A DNA stretch of 64,000 bases from Lumnitzera littorea (Eukaryota; Streptophyta; Magnoliopsida; Myrtales; Combretaceae): contig JAMXBB010000004.1 in the NCBI GenBank assembly GCA_024138015.1, forward strand, positions 4,625,978 to 4,689,977. The letters run 5' to 3'. Under the pieces are notes generated by a model, which made no database searches, was not told the origin of the DNA, and was given only the letters and a program-made list of their open reading frames with translations. Made by a program: the position numbers and the translations under genes. Shown piece after piece: positions 26,484 to 38,980 of this stretch (its first letter is position 1; the number at the start of each line of letters is the position of its first letter).

Positions 26484-29400
26484 ACTACTACGATCTCCAA
26501 GCTTAACAAGCAATTATCTTGACAAGAATACATGTAGATGTAAAAAGAAAAAGAAAAAGAAAATGTCGAAACCCAGTATGTAATGTATAAGCATGCACAA
26601 ATGCCAAATAGTTACACACATACAATAATGTAAGTAATATCACAAGAATAAAAATAAAGAGTAAGTTATTATCTTAAATTCAGACCAACAACCAACAAAG
26701 AGGTACTCGTGATCCCACTATACCATAATCTCCTATACATATAGGTAGATAGAATACGATAAAAGTTTTTTACTTTACTACATATATATTACAACATTAG
26801 TCGGCTATGACTACATAACCTATGTGCTGAGAACCATGAAATACCTAAGTCTAGAATATCGTCAAAACATGTAAGTTCATAGGGTAAACCTTATATGAGA
26901 TTAACATTAGCCCTCACCATGGGATGGGCCAGTAAAGCATAATCAACAAAATAAGGTATTCAAATCAGATATAAGTTAGTCGGGTTTAAGTCTAACTTAA
27001 CAAGTATAACCATCAAAATACACTATGTACCTGAACAACTGAGTAAACTAACTATAAGTCCTAAGTTAAGAGTACTCGGAAACTGGATATAAGAACTCGA
27101 TCATTGAAAACAATAAGCTTGACTAAGATTACTCCTCAGTTCGATCCACTCACCCTTATAAGAAACCCTAACTCAACTTACTCAACTCCTCTCCTACCCA
27201 CATCTAGAAGCTTTAAGTTACTTGACACTCAAGAGTCTCAGGTACAACTAAGTAATATTTGGATCTTTACTCAAGTAAAGTTACAAACAAACCTTCGCTC
27301 AATCCTTGAAAACCTACTTTACCTTTTAATTAAGGCTTTTTTCTTTTTTTTTTTTTTACAAAACACTTAAGAGACTTGTAAATTCCAAGTAAATATCGAA
27401 ACTTTTACAAGATAAAACTAGGTGGAAACCAGATGAAAGTTAAGAAAAGGTTTGATTCATTTGGTTAAGAAAAAATAATAGAAAAAGAATAAATTGGAAA
27501 ACTACAGCTTGACAAGGTCGATGACATGACCATGTTGCTAGTTGTATAAGTTTTTGGTCAAACCTCATTTCTACCGGATACGGTTAGCACTATGATTGTA
27601 TCATTTAGTCGTATAACTCTTTGATTTATTATGCAAAAAACTTAAGCATAATGGGGACATGGTCTGCAATAAGACATGTGATATGTTATGCCCTTTTAGC
27701 GAAGTAAAAGTTCCTCTTTCAACAGCACTCCAAACCCACTCCTTTGCTTCCATTCTTCAACCCAACTTTGAGTGCACCTCAAACACTTTTCAACTCATCA
27801 CTAAAATACATTTTTAATTCAACTAAACTACGAATTTCAACTTAAATCAACTCAAAACACTCTACTTTCACTAAACCTAACAACTAACTAAAGGAAAAGA
27901 TAAGAGAACATACTTAGAAATGAATGAAGTATCTTGTAATCCGATTAAGAAGCAAAACTCAATAAAAAACTGCAAACAATAATCGACTTAAATTTGGATT
28001 TCTTAAGAAATGTTAGGAAACTCTATGAAAATTGGGGTTTTTCACTAAGATAACTAAAGAAAAGGGGGTTAGATACTTAAACTCACTTCAAACTTGATTT
28101 AATATGAATTTATGTTAAGTTTTGAGACTCCATTAGAAGTTGGTTTTAGCTAAAAGTAAGAGAAAGTAGAAGAAATGAGAGGGTTAAGGAGGATTTGGCT
28201 AAGGTGTAAGGTAGTGAATAATGTAGATAGGTTTCACGATAAAGAGGATTTAAGCCCATTACAAATATTTACAAAAAGGCTAGCGGTTTTGAAATGATTT
28301 TCTCTTAAATCTTTATGAGCATTATAAAAGCTTGAAGCATTTCATTCAAATCTTACATTTACGACAAAAGTTTGTGCTCTCGATAGGCTTCCATTTCAAT
28401 CTCCCTTATTTTCTAGATAAATCACTAGATTTTCAGTAGTTAGATGCCAAGATTAATTTCAAGAGTTTTAACAAGTATTAATAAGCATTTTGATTATTTA
28501 CTAGTAGATTACATAAATTCACTTAAATTACATTGTTGTAAATACATCTATTTTTTTCTCAACTATATTCCAATTGAAATTTTAGGTTCAACACTTATAT
28601 TTTCTTCTTTTTTAATTTATTATACTTGTGTTTGTTAAAATTTAGATTTAAAAGCGATATTAACTTATAATTTAAATTTTATAATTTTAGACTTGAATGA
28701 TTAACAATATTTTACCTAAAAGAATGTAAATAGTAAAGTTAAGAATTCCACGTAATACCATGGGATATATAAATTTTGCTTATTACAAATTTAAAGTTGA
28801 GTAAAAGGTAGAGGTTCCCATCCAATCTAAAAAAAGATCTAATAATATTAATATGTTACATATTTGAATGAATAACATATAAATACTAATAATAATATCA
28901 GTTTCTTAAAAATCTTTATTTATATTTTTATAAATTATAATATTATTAATTTTTATACATTATTCATTCATTCATATAAGGTTTTAAGATCTTTTTGAGT
29001 GAGTCATCTTGTAGAAGGTTGTCCTTTTGATAGCTAAGAGCAGGATTTTTAACTCTTAAATGTCGTTATAAATTGAAATGACAAGAAGTATGATTTTGTC
29101 GATAGCGCATATCTACATGAATTAAGAACCTCTCAGCTACTTTTCCTTTTATTGAAAATCGTTGATATTGAGAAATCAAGTTTTTATTTCAACAAGGTGG
29201 TGCACTGTTGTATCTTTTCTTAACCACAATTTTGTATGATGGGTGGTGACTGCCATAAAGTATGCCCATCTAGAGTAGTATTTTACTGATAGTAGTCAAA
29301 TGTTAGTTACGTTTATTTAAATAATCTTCCTGCCAGTACAAATTTAATGATGGTAAGAATGTAGTGTAAATTTCAAAATATTCCGTACTTTTCAATTAAA

Positions 29401-30160
29401 TCCTAAAATTTATCAAATTTATAACAATAATAACGATTTATTGAAATAGATAACGTTTTATTATTATGGGTTAATATGATAAGTGAATAGACCCTTTTTT
29501 GACAAACCTTCATCAATTCCAAGCATATTTCACGTTTTTAAATCACATATTTGCCACAGTAGAATACTAAAACGATGGAGTATAAAAATCAGTATTATCG
29601 GACTCAAATCAACCCCCACAATCCAAATCAATTCTAACTATAAAACTGATTTGGATTATCCTTTTTCCTTTTGACCATTATTAATAAGAATAATTCTAAC
29701 TCAAATCAGCATGCACACGCACACGCACATTTATCTCATAATAAGTTTTTCAGATGTCCATTAACTGTTATACTCCATTTTCCTATTAACAAATTAAACT
29801 TTTAATTTTCCAATGCCTCGGTTTATTCCATAATAGTAATACTAAGATGATAATAGTTTAACATTCAAAATTTAAATTAAAAAGTAACCTGCCGGAAATT
29901 TTAACCCATCCAACAAGTTTCAAAACAATATCCGAATATCACAAATGCTGCAATGCACTCTATACAAAAAGTCCACAATATCATGCAGCAAATTAAGATC
30001 ACAATCTTACAGCACTTAGGATCGGGACCGGGGAAAAAAAAAATCACTGCATAAAACGCGTGAATTTATCGCATCACGTGTCGAATTCTTATTTGCTCTC
30101 GTCTACGATGACGATGACTAAGTACTCACGTGGCATGCATGTGAATCCTAATTATCAGAT
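26484..30160. other. Non-coding stretch with unclassified repeat-like DNA
   Basis: 26540-28430 has the look of decayed transposon DNA (balanced composition, purine-rich 'agagggttaaggagg', a T-run at 27342), but no protein motif could be matched. 28850-28990 holds loosely palindromic AT-rich sequence with 'gaatgaata' and 'attcattcattc' halves. A short (CACACG) run lies at 29711-29727. 29940-30160 is the 3' flank of the GPI-anchored gene and carries two ACGTG cores (30075-30083 and 30126-30133). Confidence 0.35.
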
Positions 30161-31740
30161 TTAGCTTGTTAAAAGCAATCCTACAACCAACAAAAGCGTT
30201 GTCATCAAATAAACGCCAAACCTCATCTCCGAGACTAATCCGACGGCGACACTGGCAAGACTCCCCTGTGGTGTACTAGTACTCAACACAACCACCATCC
30301 AATCATCCTCCGAATCCACACCGATGCCGGTGAACCTTGAATCGTTCAGGTACCTCGCGTATGGAGTATGAGTATAATTCGTCAGCACCAACGTCGGGAC
30401 TAACTCGGGCACGCAAACTGGAAGTATGACCCCATCCGTTGTATGATTGACGTCGATGTTGCATTTCGATAGCATGTTCTGGTAGTTGGTGAACGGTTGG
30501 CCCGAACTAGCAGGGATCGCCTTCGCATAGTCCGTGGAGGCGCTGCAAGGCTGGTCGTCGAGCTGATCAGAGAGTTTATCCGCCAGGCAATGCGCTTGGT
30601 CGTTCTTCGAGAGTGGGGAGAGTTTTAAGGCTTGCCTGTAGCTGTTTAAGCCCTGAATCAGATCGTCATCCCCATCTGTATAAACATTGCGAGCATAAGG
30701 ATTATATTTAAGAGGGGGGAAAAAGAAAAAAAAATAAAGGAAAAAAAAAAGAGAAATTACAACTACACCCTTTCTATTGCATCCACGCACACTTGGTCAA
30801 GTATCAAGCGACATCGAGCATTTAGATGCCAAATCTTAAGAAAGAATTAGAATATTTTTTTTAATCCGTTCTAACAACCATTTTGGCCTTTCAAAATATA
30901 ATATAGTTTATTTTCTTATTATTTTATTAAAGGCAAAATACTAAAACGGAATGCACGATTTACTTTCTTATTATTTTATTAAAGGCAAAATAATAAAATG
31001 GAATGCACAACTTTAAAAACGAGGAGCTTGTACATGAGCAACAAATTTTAGGGATCTATTTATTTGCAGTTTTTAACCCCAAAAAATGTAAATCTGTATT
31101 CTATTTTAGCTAAAGATAATATCCATATAGCTAAAGAATTCAGGTAGATTTCATCTATACACTAATCTAATAAAAGATAATATACTTGCAGGTACAATAA
31201 TCTGATATGTATATATGCATATATTATTTAAGCCGCAGCCTGCTTGTTCAATGTCTCTTTTATTTCTTAAAATACCCTTAAAAAGTTTAAAAAACCTATT
31301 AAAATATATGTTATTATAATCTAGTATGTATGGCCCACACCACCTCCACTTTTGCAAGTGACAGTCTCACCCCACGAAAGAGAAACCTACACAAACTTAT
31401 TTTATCTACAAACTACATTCAACTAAAAGCAAAAAAAATAAAAAAATATTAAAAAATTAAATTACGTGTTTGCACCCTTGGATAAGATTTAATAAGAGCG
31501 AAATATAGGTCCCATCCATGCGAAGGTTTGTGTACAAATAAAAATAATAATAAAAAAGAACTCCAGAGTTAACATAATTTTAAAAATTTACGAACCAAAA
31601 GATGTAATATATCCCAGTAAAAGGAAAATAACAAAGAAGTTGCAAAGAGTACCATCACTAGAAAACACTGGATGAGATAGAAGAAGAATGGCATGAGCAA
31701 TAAGAACAAACGCAAGGAGATGAAACTTGAGAGACTTCAT
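30161..31740 (-). CDS. GPI-anchored secreted protein, At5g19250/At3g06035-like, copy 1
   Basis: This family of small plant GPI-anchored extracellular proteins has no known biochemical function. There are two exons, 31740-31653 and 30675-30161, joined by a phase-1 intron of 977 nt. They give 200 aa plus TAA. Exon 1 encodes a signal peptide (KFHLLAFVLIAHAILLLSHP, cleavage near 27-29). Exon 2 starts with DGDDDLIQGLNSYRQALKL and has four cysteines (HCLAD, QPCSA, SKCNI, PVCVP), possible N-glycosylation sites NHT, NYT and NDS, the family block FTGIGVDSEDDWMVVVLSTSTPQG, and a hydrophobic GPI-tail (about 176-200) after small residues. Length fits the family. The start ATG was chosen because it gives a signal peptide matching the paralogue at 59.7-61.5 kb. 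A single-frame reading beginning in the intron would give a false Phe-rich N-terminus. The gene appears intact. Confidence 0.9.
30908..31011 (+). repeat. 52-bp tandem duplication within the intron of GPI gene 1
   Basis: Units 30908-30959 and 30960-31011 share 'ttattattttattaaaggc' and 'ggaatgcac' with a few mismatches. It lies in the single intron and affects no splice site. Confidence 0.85.
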
Positions 31741-32401
31741 AGCTAGAACTTGGAAAGGGTTCCACAGAACCAGACTACAAAAGTTAGGTTATAATAAAAC
31801 CCCCTTGCATTGCTTGTGGGGAGGTCTATATTATATTCCTTGATGATGAAGTTTAATATGACTAAAATACCCGACATAATTCTTGGGATTTGGCTCTTTT
31901 TGGCCTTGGAAAGTAATTCTTTACTTGTGGGTGCGGTAGTATTAGTCCAAGTGTAGAAGAAATGAAACAGGTATGTGTCCATTGGTGTCAACATGTGGCG
32001 ACCATGCATTCAAAAATATGCTCACGTAAGCTTTATAATAAATGGAAATGTTTTCCGTTAACCGATCCAGTCTAATAGACCAAGAAAAAAAATTCAATAG
32101 TATTAACATATAACATAAGTTAATAAATAACATGTAAGGATTAATAAAATTTTTATATATATTAGTAAAGAAATATATATTTTTTAAAAGTACTAATTAT
32201 GTTTTCGGGTGTTAAATTTTATTTATACTTGCACATAACTCTTTAATTTACGTGATGTGTTGATATTATTAATGCATTTCTTACGAGGAAAAAAAATTTC
32301 ATAATAATAATATGTTATGGAAATCGATGAGTTAAAAATTATAAAATACTATCATACCATGTTGAATTTATTTATTTATTTAGAATATATAGGTGTTTGG
32401 A
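31741..32401. other. Upstream flank of GPI gene 1
   Basis: Apart from the proximal promoter, this is AT-rich DNA. It ends at the boundary of a small LTR element at 32402. No additional gene is seen. Confidence 0.4.
31800..32035 (-). promoter_or_regulatory. Proximal promoter of GPI gene 1
   Basis: On the minus strand a TATA-like TATAATATAG lies about 90 nt upstream of the start codon. Further upstream, segments also found before the second GPI gene occur in the same order: a 'ttggccttg' block (31903), 'gaaacaggta' (31965) and 'accatgcat...aaaatatgc' (32000-32020). Shared order in two diverged paralogues suggests retained regulatory sequence. Some of it is simply common ancestry. Confidence 0.5.
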
Positions 32402-34094
32402 TGATAACGCTAGTAATTTCTATTTTAATAGTGTGGATATTGATATGAAGTATGACACTAGTAAGTTAATAAAGAAATGAATGTGATGATAATGAAAATG
32501 AAATTTGATTTTAATTGTTTTAAGAGAACTATTCTCTAAAGAGTATAAAACTACTTTTTAAAATTGAAACATATTTATTTATTCTCATTGACATTACTCT
32601 ATTTATAAGAATATATTTCAATCTACTAGTTTATTATAAATAATTAACTTTTCCTCGTAATACAACTACTATTACAACTACTATTATAATCTAGTAAAAA
32701 GTATTGACTTTTATAAAATTGTACAATTATCTATTAATTATTTATATTTATACTAATGCTATGTACTTAGAACATAACAATTTCTCCGTATCTTAAAAAC
32801 AATTTTGTTCTTAAGGTTGAAATAGAAAGAGAATATTCTTGAAAATCTCAATTGCAAAATCTGGACACCTTGAATTCCATGCCCATAAAACCTTTCTCCT
32901 ATTCTTAGAATATTCTATTAGTGATCCATCAATAACAATTATTCAAATAATAGCAATAGCTTTATCCAAATCCATGTAGCATCTTTGCAAAGTATGTGTT
33001 GAGTTCTTCACCAACTTAAACATCACCAAATGTAAGTACAAAGGAGTATAGGGAAATGCGAAGTTGGGATCCATTTAAATGTTAACATCAAGAACACTTC
33101 TATAATCTTATAAGCAAATAGCTCCAGCTTTCTTGATGACATTATGTGAAACCTCCAAAAAGATCATTGTTGTATGTTTATAACTCACAACATGAGGAAG
33201 GGAATTGGGATCATGCAACCTCACTTGTTGTCCAATAAGTATGCGTACCCTCCTAACGAACTTTTTAGAGCTAAATGGATCACGAGTAAGATTGGATAGC
33301 CTAAAATCTAAACCGTGCAAAAGGAGAACTCCTTCCTTTAGATGAATGTTTGTAAACATACCAAGATTTGACCCCAAGATACTAAGATTTAGGTGTGAAT
33401 CTTCCAAATCTTCATTGTCTTCATAGCCAATATCCAAGTGCCACACTTCTTACATACTTCTATATCCCCTTCTTCACCCTTCGCTTTATCTTTTTCCTTT
33501 TTTTTTTTCTGTTCTATCATTGAGGCATCTAACTTGGATACCTACTAGCACTATGATTCAATTGTTTCGTTACTATAATAGTTTGCAATTTAGAAAGTTG
33601 TTACATTAGCGTATTAAACTTATTATTTACATCATGTTGTAGTTGTTGTTGATTATTTTGTAAGGAATCAATCTTCTCTTCCAACATAGCAACTCGAGTG
33701 GAGTTCAACATGGCGAAGATGCACTAAATGTTAGCACCTATAATTCTAATTCCAATAGTATAGATATTGGTATGAAGTACGACACTTGTGAATAAATGAA
33801 AGAATGAATATGATGAAGATGGAAATGGAATTTGATTTTAGTTGTTTTGAGAGAACCATTCTCCAAAAGATATAAAACTACTTTTCTAGATTAAAATTTA
33901 TCCATTTATTCTCATCGATACTACCATATTGATAAAAATATATTTCAATCTATTAGTTTGTAACAAGTAACCAACTTTCTCTCCTAATACAACTACTAAA
34001 ACTATTATTACAACTATTAAAGGTACTATTACAATCTAATAAAAAGTACTAACTTATATAAAATTATGCAATTATCTATTGATTATTTACACTT
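32402..34094 (-). mobile_element. Small LTR element A with a gag-like ORF
   Basis: Two direct repeats of about 370 bp (32402-32779 and 33729-34094) flank 949 bp. In minus orientation the LTR begins TGTTATG at 32779 and ends GCTAACA at 33729. The internal part starts, within about 25 nt of the upstream LTR, with a coiled-coil reading frame (STRVAMLEEKIDSL), typical of Ty3/Gypsy gag N-termini. It is followed by an unrecognised Leu-rich ORF. There is no protease, reverse transcriptase or integrase, so the element is non-autonomous. The upstream LTR is clipped near 34094, where an R fragment begins. The element was recognised by comparison with the partial copy at 35.05-36.2 kb. Confidence 0.7.
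33108..33712 (-). pseudogene. Gag-like ORF of element A (unrecognised), broken
   Basis: The N-terminal part (about 33712-33560, minus) reads MLNSTRVAMLEEKIDSLQ... then a stop, a coiled coil like retroelement gag leaders. The larger open part (33446-33108) reads HLDIGYEDNEDLED, DFRLSNLTRDPFSSKKF, RILIGQQ, HDPNSLPHVVSYKHTTMIF and ends GAICL. I do not recognise this second part. Its paralogue in element B differs mostly at non-synonymous sites, so there is no sign of selection. Confidence 0.55.
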
Positions 34095-35050
34095 ATGTTA
34101 TGCTCTAAACCAAAGAGTCATAATAGTCTCGTTGTATAAACCAATCTACATCAGAAACTAATTGCCTTAGTCGCTAATGTAAGTATAGCCTAGACAAGGC
34201 ATTCACAACTCCACTACTTGGAAGTGTTTAATTCGATACCTAGTAAGAATTGATCTATGGTATAACTTTTCAAAATAGCTGCTGAAAATAATTTTTATAG
34301 CTTAAATTCCAAAAAGAAAATCAAGTTTTGTAAATCGTATAAAGGATGAAACCTTGAATTTAATAAAAATTTGAAGAACTACATTATTACGAAAAGATGA
34401 AGTATCTATTAAAATTTTACTAAAATCTACTAGCTTATAGAGTATGGAATAAATCTCATTAACTAAAAACTAGGAGTTACCTAAAGAGACCCTATTAGTT
34501 TTCCTAGAGATTAGTACAATTGATAAACTAAATAGAAATCCAATTGGATAATCTTAAATCTCACTCCTTGACCTTATTCTTTAATTATCTAGAACTTGAT
34601 GTAGTATTGGTTAATCTACTAAGAAATCTGCAAAACAATTATAGAGGAATAAGTGATAACTTACTCAATAAATATGATGGAAACAATAGCACATAGCCAA
34701 TATAAAGTAACTAGGGTTTTTAAGAAAGTTTAATTAGATATTATGCATATATAAGTAAGTGTCATTGCACGACATTATCCAATCTGTTGTGAGATTGGAG
34801 AAATTTTACCTACTCTAATCCAAGTTGAAGAGTTTGATGTCATGTACTTTGCAGATTGGAACCAAATTGGAGCTTGTGCAATAAAGAACAGACTCCGCCC
34901 GAGACTTCATTTTAAACCACAGTTTCTAACCTTATTGCGACCTTTTCTCTTATCACTTAGTTCGATTAAGGCTGAGAAGAGATTCATTTTAACTATCCTC
35001 ATCAAAAGGTCTGTGTTTGGCCTAAGATTAGTTGTTTCCCCTAGTAGCAG
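34095..35050 (-). repeat. Repeat R, antisense fragment
   Basis: It starts with the R terminus block 'gctctaaaccaaagagtcat' (compare 40922-40940) and continues with 'cacgacattatccaatctg' (34767) and 'cttagttcgattaagg' (34956). It ends abruptly at about 35050, where element B begins. It is interrupted or diverged between 34250 and 34740. Confidence 0.55.
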
Positions 35051-36215
35051 CAGCTTCTTTATCCAAGTCCATGTAGCATCTTTGCAAAGTATGTGGTGAG
35101 TTCTTCTCTAACTCAAACACTACCAAATGTAAATGCAAAGGAGTATAGGGAAATGTGAAGTTGTGATCTATTTGAACATTAATATCAAGAACACTTCTAT
35201 AATCTCATAAGCAAATAGCTCCATCTTTCTTGATGACGTTATGTGAAACCTTCAGAAAGATCATTGTTGTATGTTTATAACTCACAACACAAGGAAGGCA
35301 ATTGGGATCATGTAACCCTATGTATTGTCCAATAAGCATGCATATCCTCTTAATGAAATTTTTTAAGTTAGATAGATCACGAGTAAGATTAGATAGCCTA
35401 AAATCTAAATTGTATAAAAAGAGAATTCCTTCCTTTATATGAACATTTGTAGACATATCAAGATTTGACCTCGAGATACTAAGATTTAAATGTAAATTTT
35501 CCAAATCTTTATTATCTTTACTGTTAATATCCAAGTGTCGCACTTCCTGACATACCTTTGTATCCTTTTCTTCACCCATCACTTTATCTTTTTCCATTTT
35601 TTTCTCTTCTATCATTGAGGCATCCAACTTAGATACCTACTAGCACTCTTATTCAATTGTTTCTCTACTTTAATAGTTTGCAATTTAGAAAGTAGTTGCA
35701 TTAGCATATCGAACTTATTATTTACATCATATTGTAATTGTTGTTAACTATTATGTAAGGAATCAATCTTCTCTTCCAATACAATAACTCAAGTAGAGTT
35801 TGACATGGCAAAGAAGCACAAAATGTTAGTATTTGTAATTCCTATTCTAATAGTGTGAATATTGGTATGAAGTGTGGCATTAGTGAATTAATAAAAAAAA
35901 TGAATGTGATGAAAACATAAATGGAATTTGATTTTGGTTATTTCGAGAGAACCACTTTTCAAAGGGTATAAGACTATTTTTTTAGATTAAAACTTGTCTA
36001 TTTATTATCATTGACATTATTTTATTTATAAAAATACATCTCAATCTATTGGTTTGTTACAAATAACTAACTTTCTCTTCTAATACAACTACTAAAACTA
36101 ATGTTACAACTACTAAAACTACTAATATAATCTAATATAAAGTACTAACTTTTATAAAATTGTACGATTATCTATTAATTATTTACATTTATACTGCTAT
36201 TGCATATTTGGACCG
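35051..36215 (-). mobile_element. Small LTR element B, truncated relative of element A
   Basis: Internal sequence (35051-35828) and one LTR (about 35829-36215) match element A in order and orientation. The downstream LTR is missing because the sequence joins an R fragment at 35050. The LTR end reads CTAACA followed by TTTTGTGCTTC and the gag-like ATG within about 25 nt. Confidence 0.65.
35205..35808 (-). pseudogene. Gag-like ORF of element B (unrecognised), broken
   Basis: The leader from 35808 (minus) reads MSNST.VIVLEEKIDSLH, a coiled coil with internal stops. An open frame of 140 codons then covers 35627-35205 (IEEKKMEKDKVMGEEKD..., DFRLSNLTRDLSNLKNF, GLHDPNCLPCVVSYKHTTMI, ending GAICL). 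It is the paralogue of the ORF in element A and longer at its N-terminus. Function is unknown. Confidence 0.55.
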
Positions 36216-38549
36216 TAATACATGATGATTTAAAGATTATAAAGTTTATTAGTGGACAATTAAATAAAGAGAAGACTCATCATGAAAATAACTATTAAAG
36301 ATAGGTATGATTGTCATTGGACATGTAGAAGATTAAAACAGACTAAATTAGTAGCTATAACATTAAAGTAGGTGTAATGAGCCTAAGTTTGCTCTCTTAT
36401 ATATTTATATTATGTAATGATTAAATTAAGAAAATGGAGGTCACAAAATGGATGGAGAGAAGTTATTTGGAGGTGAAAATATTTGAGGTGTTAGTGTGTA
36501 TAAGAAAAGGAAAAAGAAATTGAAATCATTTGGAGAGAGAAGTGATTTAGATGGTTTTAAAAAATGTGTCTATCTTTTCTTAATAAATAGTAATTCTAAA
36601 GAAAAGAAAAACCATTTTCTTGAGAAACAATCTGATAAGTGATTAAATATTTTTTAATACTTGTAACCTAGATGCATTTCCATCGGTATTTATTTATAAA
36701 GATGAGAAGATAATCATGCTAGAATCTAGAACCTGCTTTACCTTGCAATATTGATTGAGTAAGTTTTAGTTAGATATTAATAAGGGTATAGAGGTTTCAA
36801 TTTCAAGTTTCCAGAATTCTTCCTACAAAACAGTACTTACCTTAGAACAATAAGGTAGAGTTATCCACTCACCATAAAAATTCTTAAGCGAACATTGTAA
36901 ATTATAAAAATTTTTAAATCAACTTATACTAATTACCCAAGCTTATTTACTTATTATAAAAAGTAAAAAATTCTAAAGCATATTATATCCTTTATTTCTA
37001 TACTATCTTTCACTTTCTTTTGTTGTTGCTCAATATTCGTTTTTTTATTAATTAGAGTTTTCTCTTCTTTTCTATGATTTGAAATACCCGTTACTTATTT
37101 ATTATTAGATTAGATTAGCTTATTTTCAAGTAAGTTCATATTGAAGATTGTTTAGTGCAAGTCACCATAAGTAATTTTGGATTAGTTTACAATCATTGCT
37201 TTTTATATTACATTTCCTCATGAATGTGACCTAAACTTCATATGTTACAATAGCCTCCTAAACTATCATTTTTGTTACCATAATAATACTTTGAATATCT
37301 TAAGTTGGTCATTTTAGAGATTGGCAATTACATACACTATCTTGATTGGGATTACCAGTTTAATATCTTTTATCTTCCTAAGAATTCATGCATTGATTAA
37401 GGCACTTATAGACTAACAATAACAACATTGTTATTAGTATAATACACATTAGATTTGATTAGAAATGTTGTGACAAATAAAGTAATATATTTTTGTCAGT
37501 TTATAATGTTAATAAGATAAGTGTCTTTTAAGTGATTACTGTTTTAAACTTGTAGTTTGATATTTTTAGAGAACTTACCTAAAGTACTAATGTTATATAA
37601 ATACGATAACACATTTCTACAAATTTTATGTGGTACTTATACGATATAGGTTTTCTAAGATATAAGTTTCAAGTCAGGTTTGTATGTATAGAAGACTAAA
37701 TTTTAGTTCTAGGATTTGAGCTCATTAATTAAAATGAATTTCACTTTTTGGGTTTAAGGTAATAGGATTTAGAGAGCCAATTCTATGTTTTAGGATGGTT
37801 AAGAGAGATGTAGCATGATGGACTCAAAGTAGGGTTTACCAGATCAGCTTAACCTATATAACTTTTCTCAATTTGACTCACATAATAAGGCCTTTATTAG
37901 GTTTGCATCTATAAAGGGAGTCCATTTTCCATTATAAGAAATAACTAATTCTAGCAATTGATCATTATCACAGTCTATTGGATGAGATCAACAACCAATT
38001 TCTATAAATATACTACCCTAAGATAGGGAAATCTTAAACTAATGCTGTCGTGCTACCAGATTTGCTCCCTTAAGGATTAAAGACTTGACCATTGAAGAAT
38101 GCAACCCCATTAGGTATTCATTGTAGAGTTTGATGCTATTGAGTTCTTCCACTTATCATAATATGTATACAATTCTTATTAAGATTGGTTGCTCCTCTTG
38201 ATCCTCCTATAAGTAGCCTCTCTTATAAGTACCATTTAAGTCATTCCTCTTTAGTCATATAATGCAACGGTCATGCAAAACGCAAGTGATTTTCACATTC
38301 GAACCCATACACCTACAATATGTTATAGGGTAGATTATAGCTCAAAAATTTTGAAACCAGTATGTACAAGTTAAGGTACAAAGGAGACCTTATATATTAT
38401 CTATACTACACCTACTTATCCTTGCTTTTTTATATGTTTCTACTTTTGTAAGGATTGCAACATGTTAAGATAATATAAACAATTTCACTTTAGGTCTCTC
38501 TTAGCCATTATCCATAAAATTGGTTAATGAGATCCATTTTAACTATTGA
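36216..38549. other. AT-rich intergenic DNA without recognised gene
   Basis: No coding signal or family motif was found. 37700-38120 is less AT-rich and looks repeat-like ('tctataaagggagtccat', 'ctataaatatactacc'), but no partner occurs in the window. Confidence 0.35.
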
Positions 38550-38980
38550 TTATGCAATTTCTTTCGATAACTCTTCTTGTCTTTTACAAAGACAACTTTG
38601 TTCTTGAATTTGTTCTTGAGAAAATAAGTGAATTCAAACGTGCAAACTTTTCTCCATTATGTATAGCTAGAGTAAAGCAACTGATGGTGGAAAATGAAAA
38701 GCAATTAAGTGAAATATATTTGAATAACTAAGCAAAAGTCAAGGTTAAAGTTAGTGACATATTTACACTACTTTATCTTTAAAATACATACTAAAGTTTT
38801 GAACTTTGTATACTGCAATTCAAAAAAAAAAAAAAGATTTACTATAAATAATATATGTTTTATGTATGTATGTATATATATATAATGTGCAATTACTTAG
38901 TTATGAATGGACACATTGCAGTCATTATAAAATATTGACTTTAGTTTTTAAAAAATTACTAAGCCTACTAGATACTATTG

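Noticed and set aside
30676..30790. Phe-rich N-terminal extension reading through to 30790 (minus)
   Set aside because: It lies in the intron. The CAG acceptor at 30678-30676 and the phase-1 exon 1 at 31740-31653 give the signal peptide seen in the paralogue.
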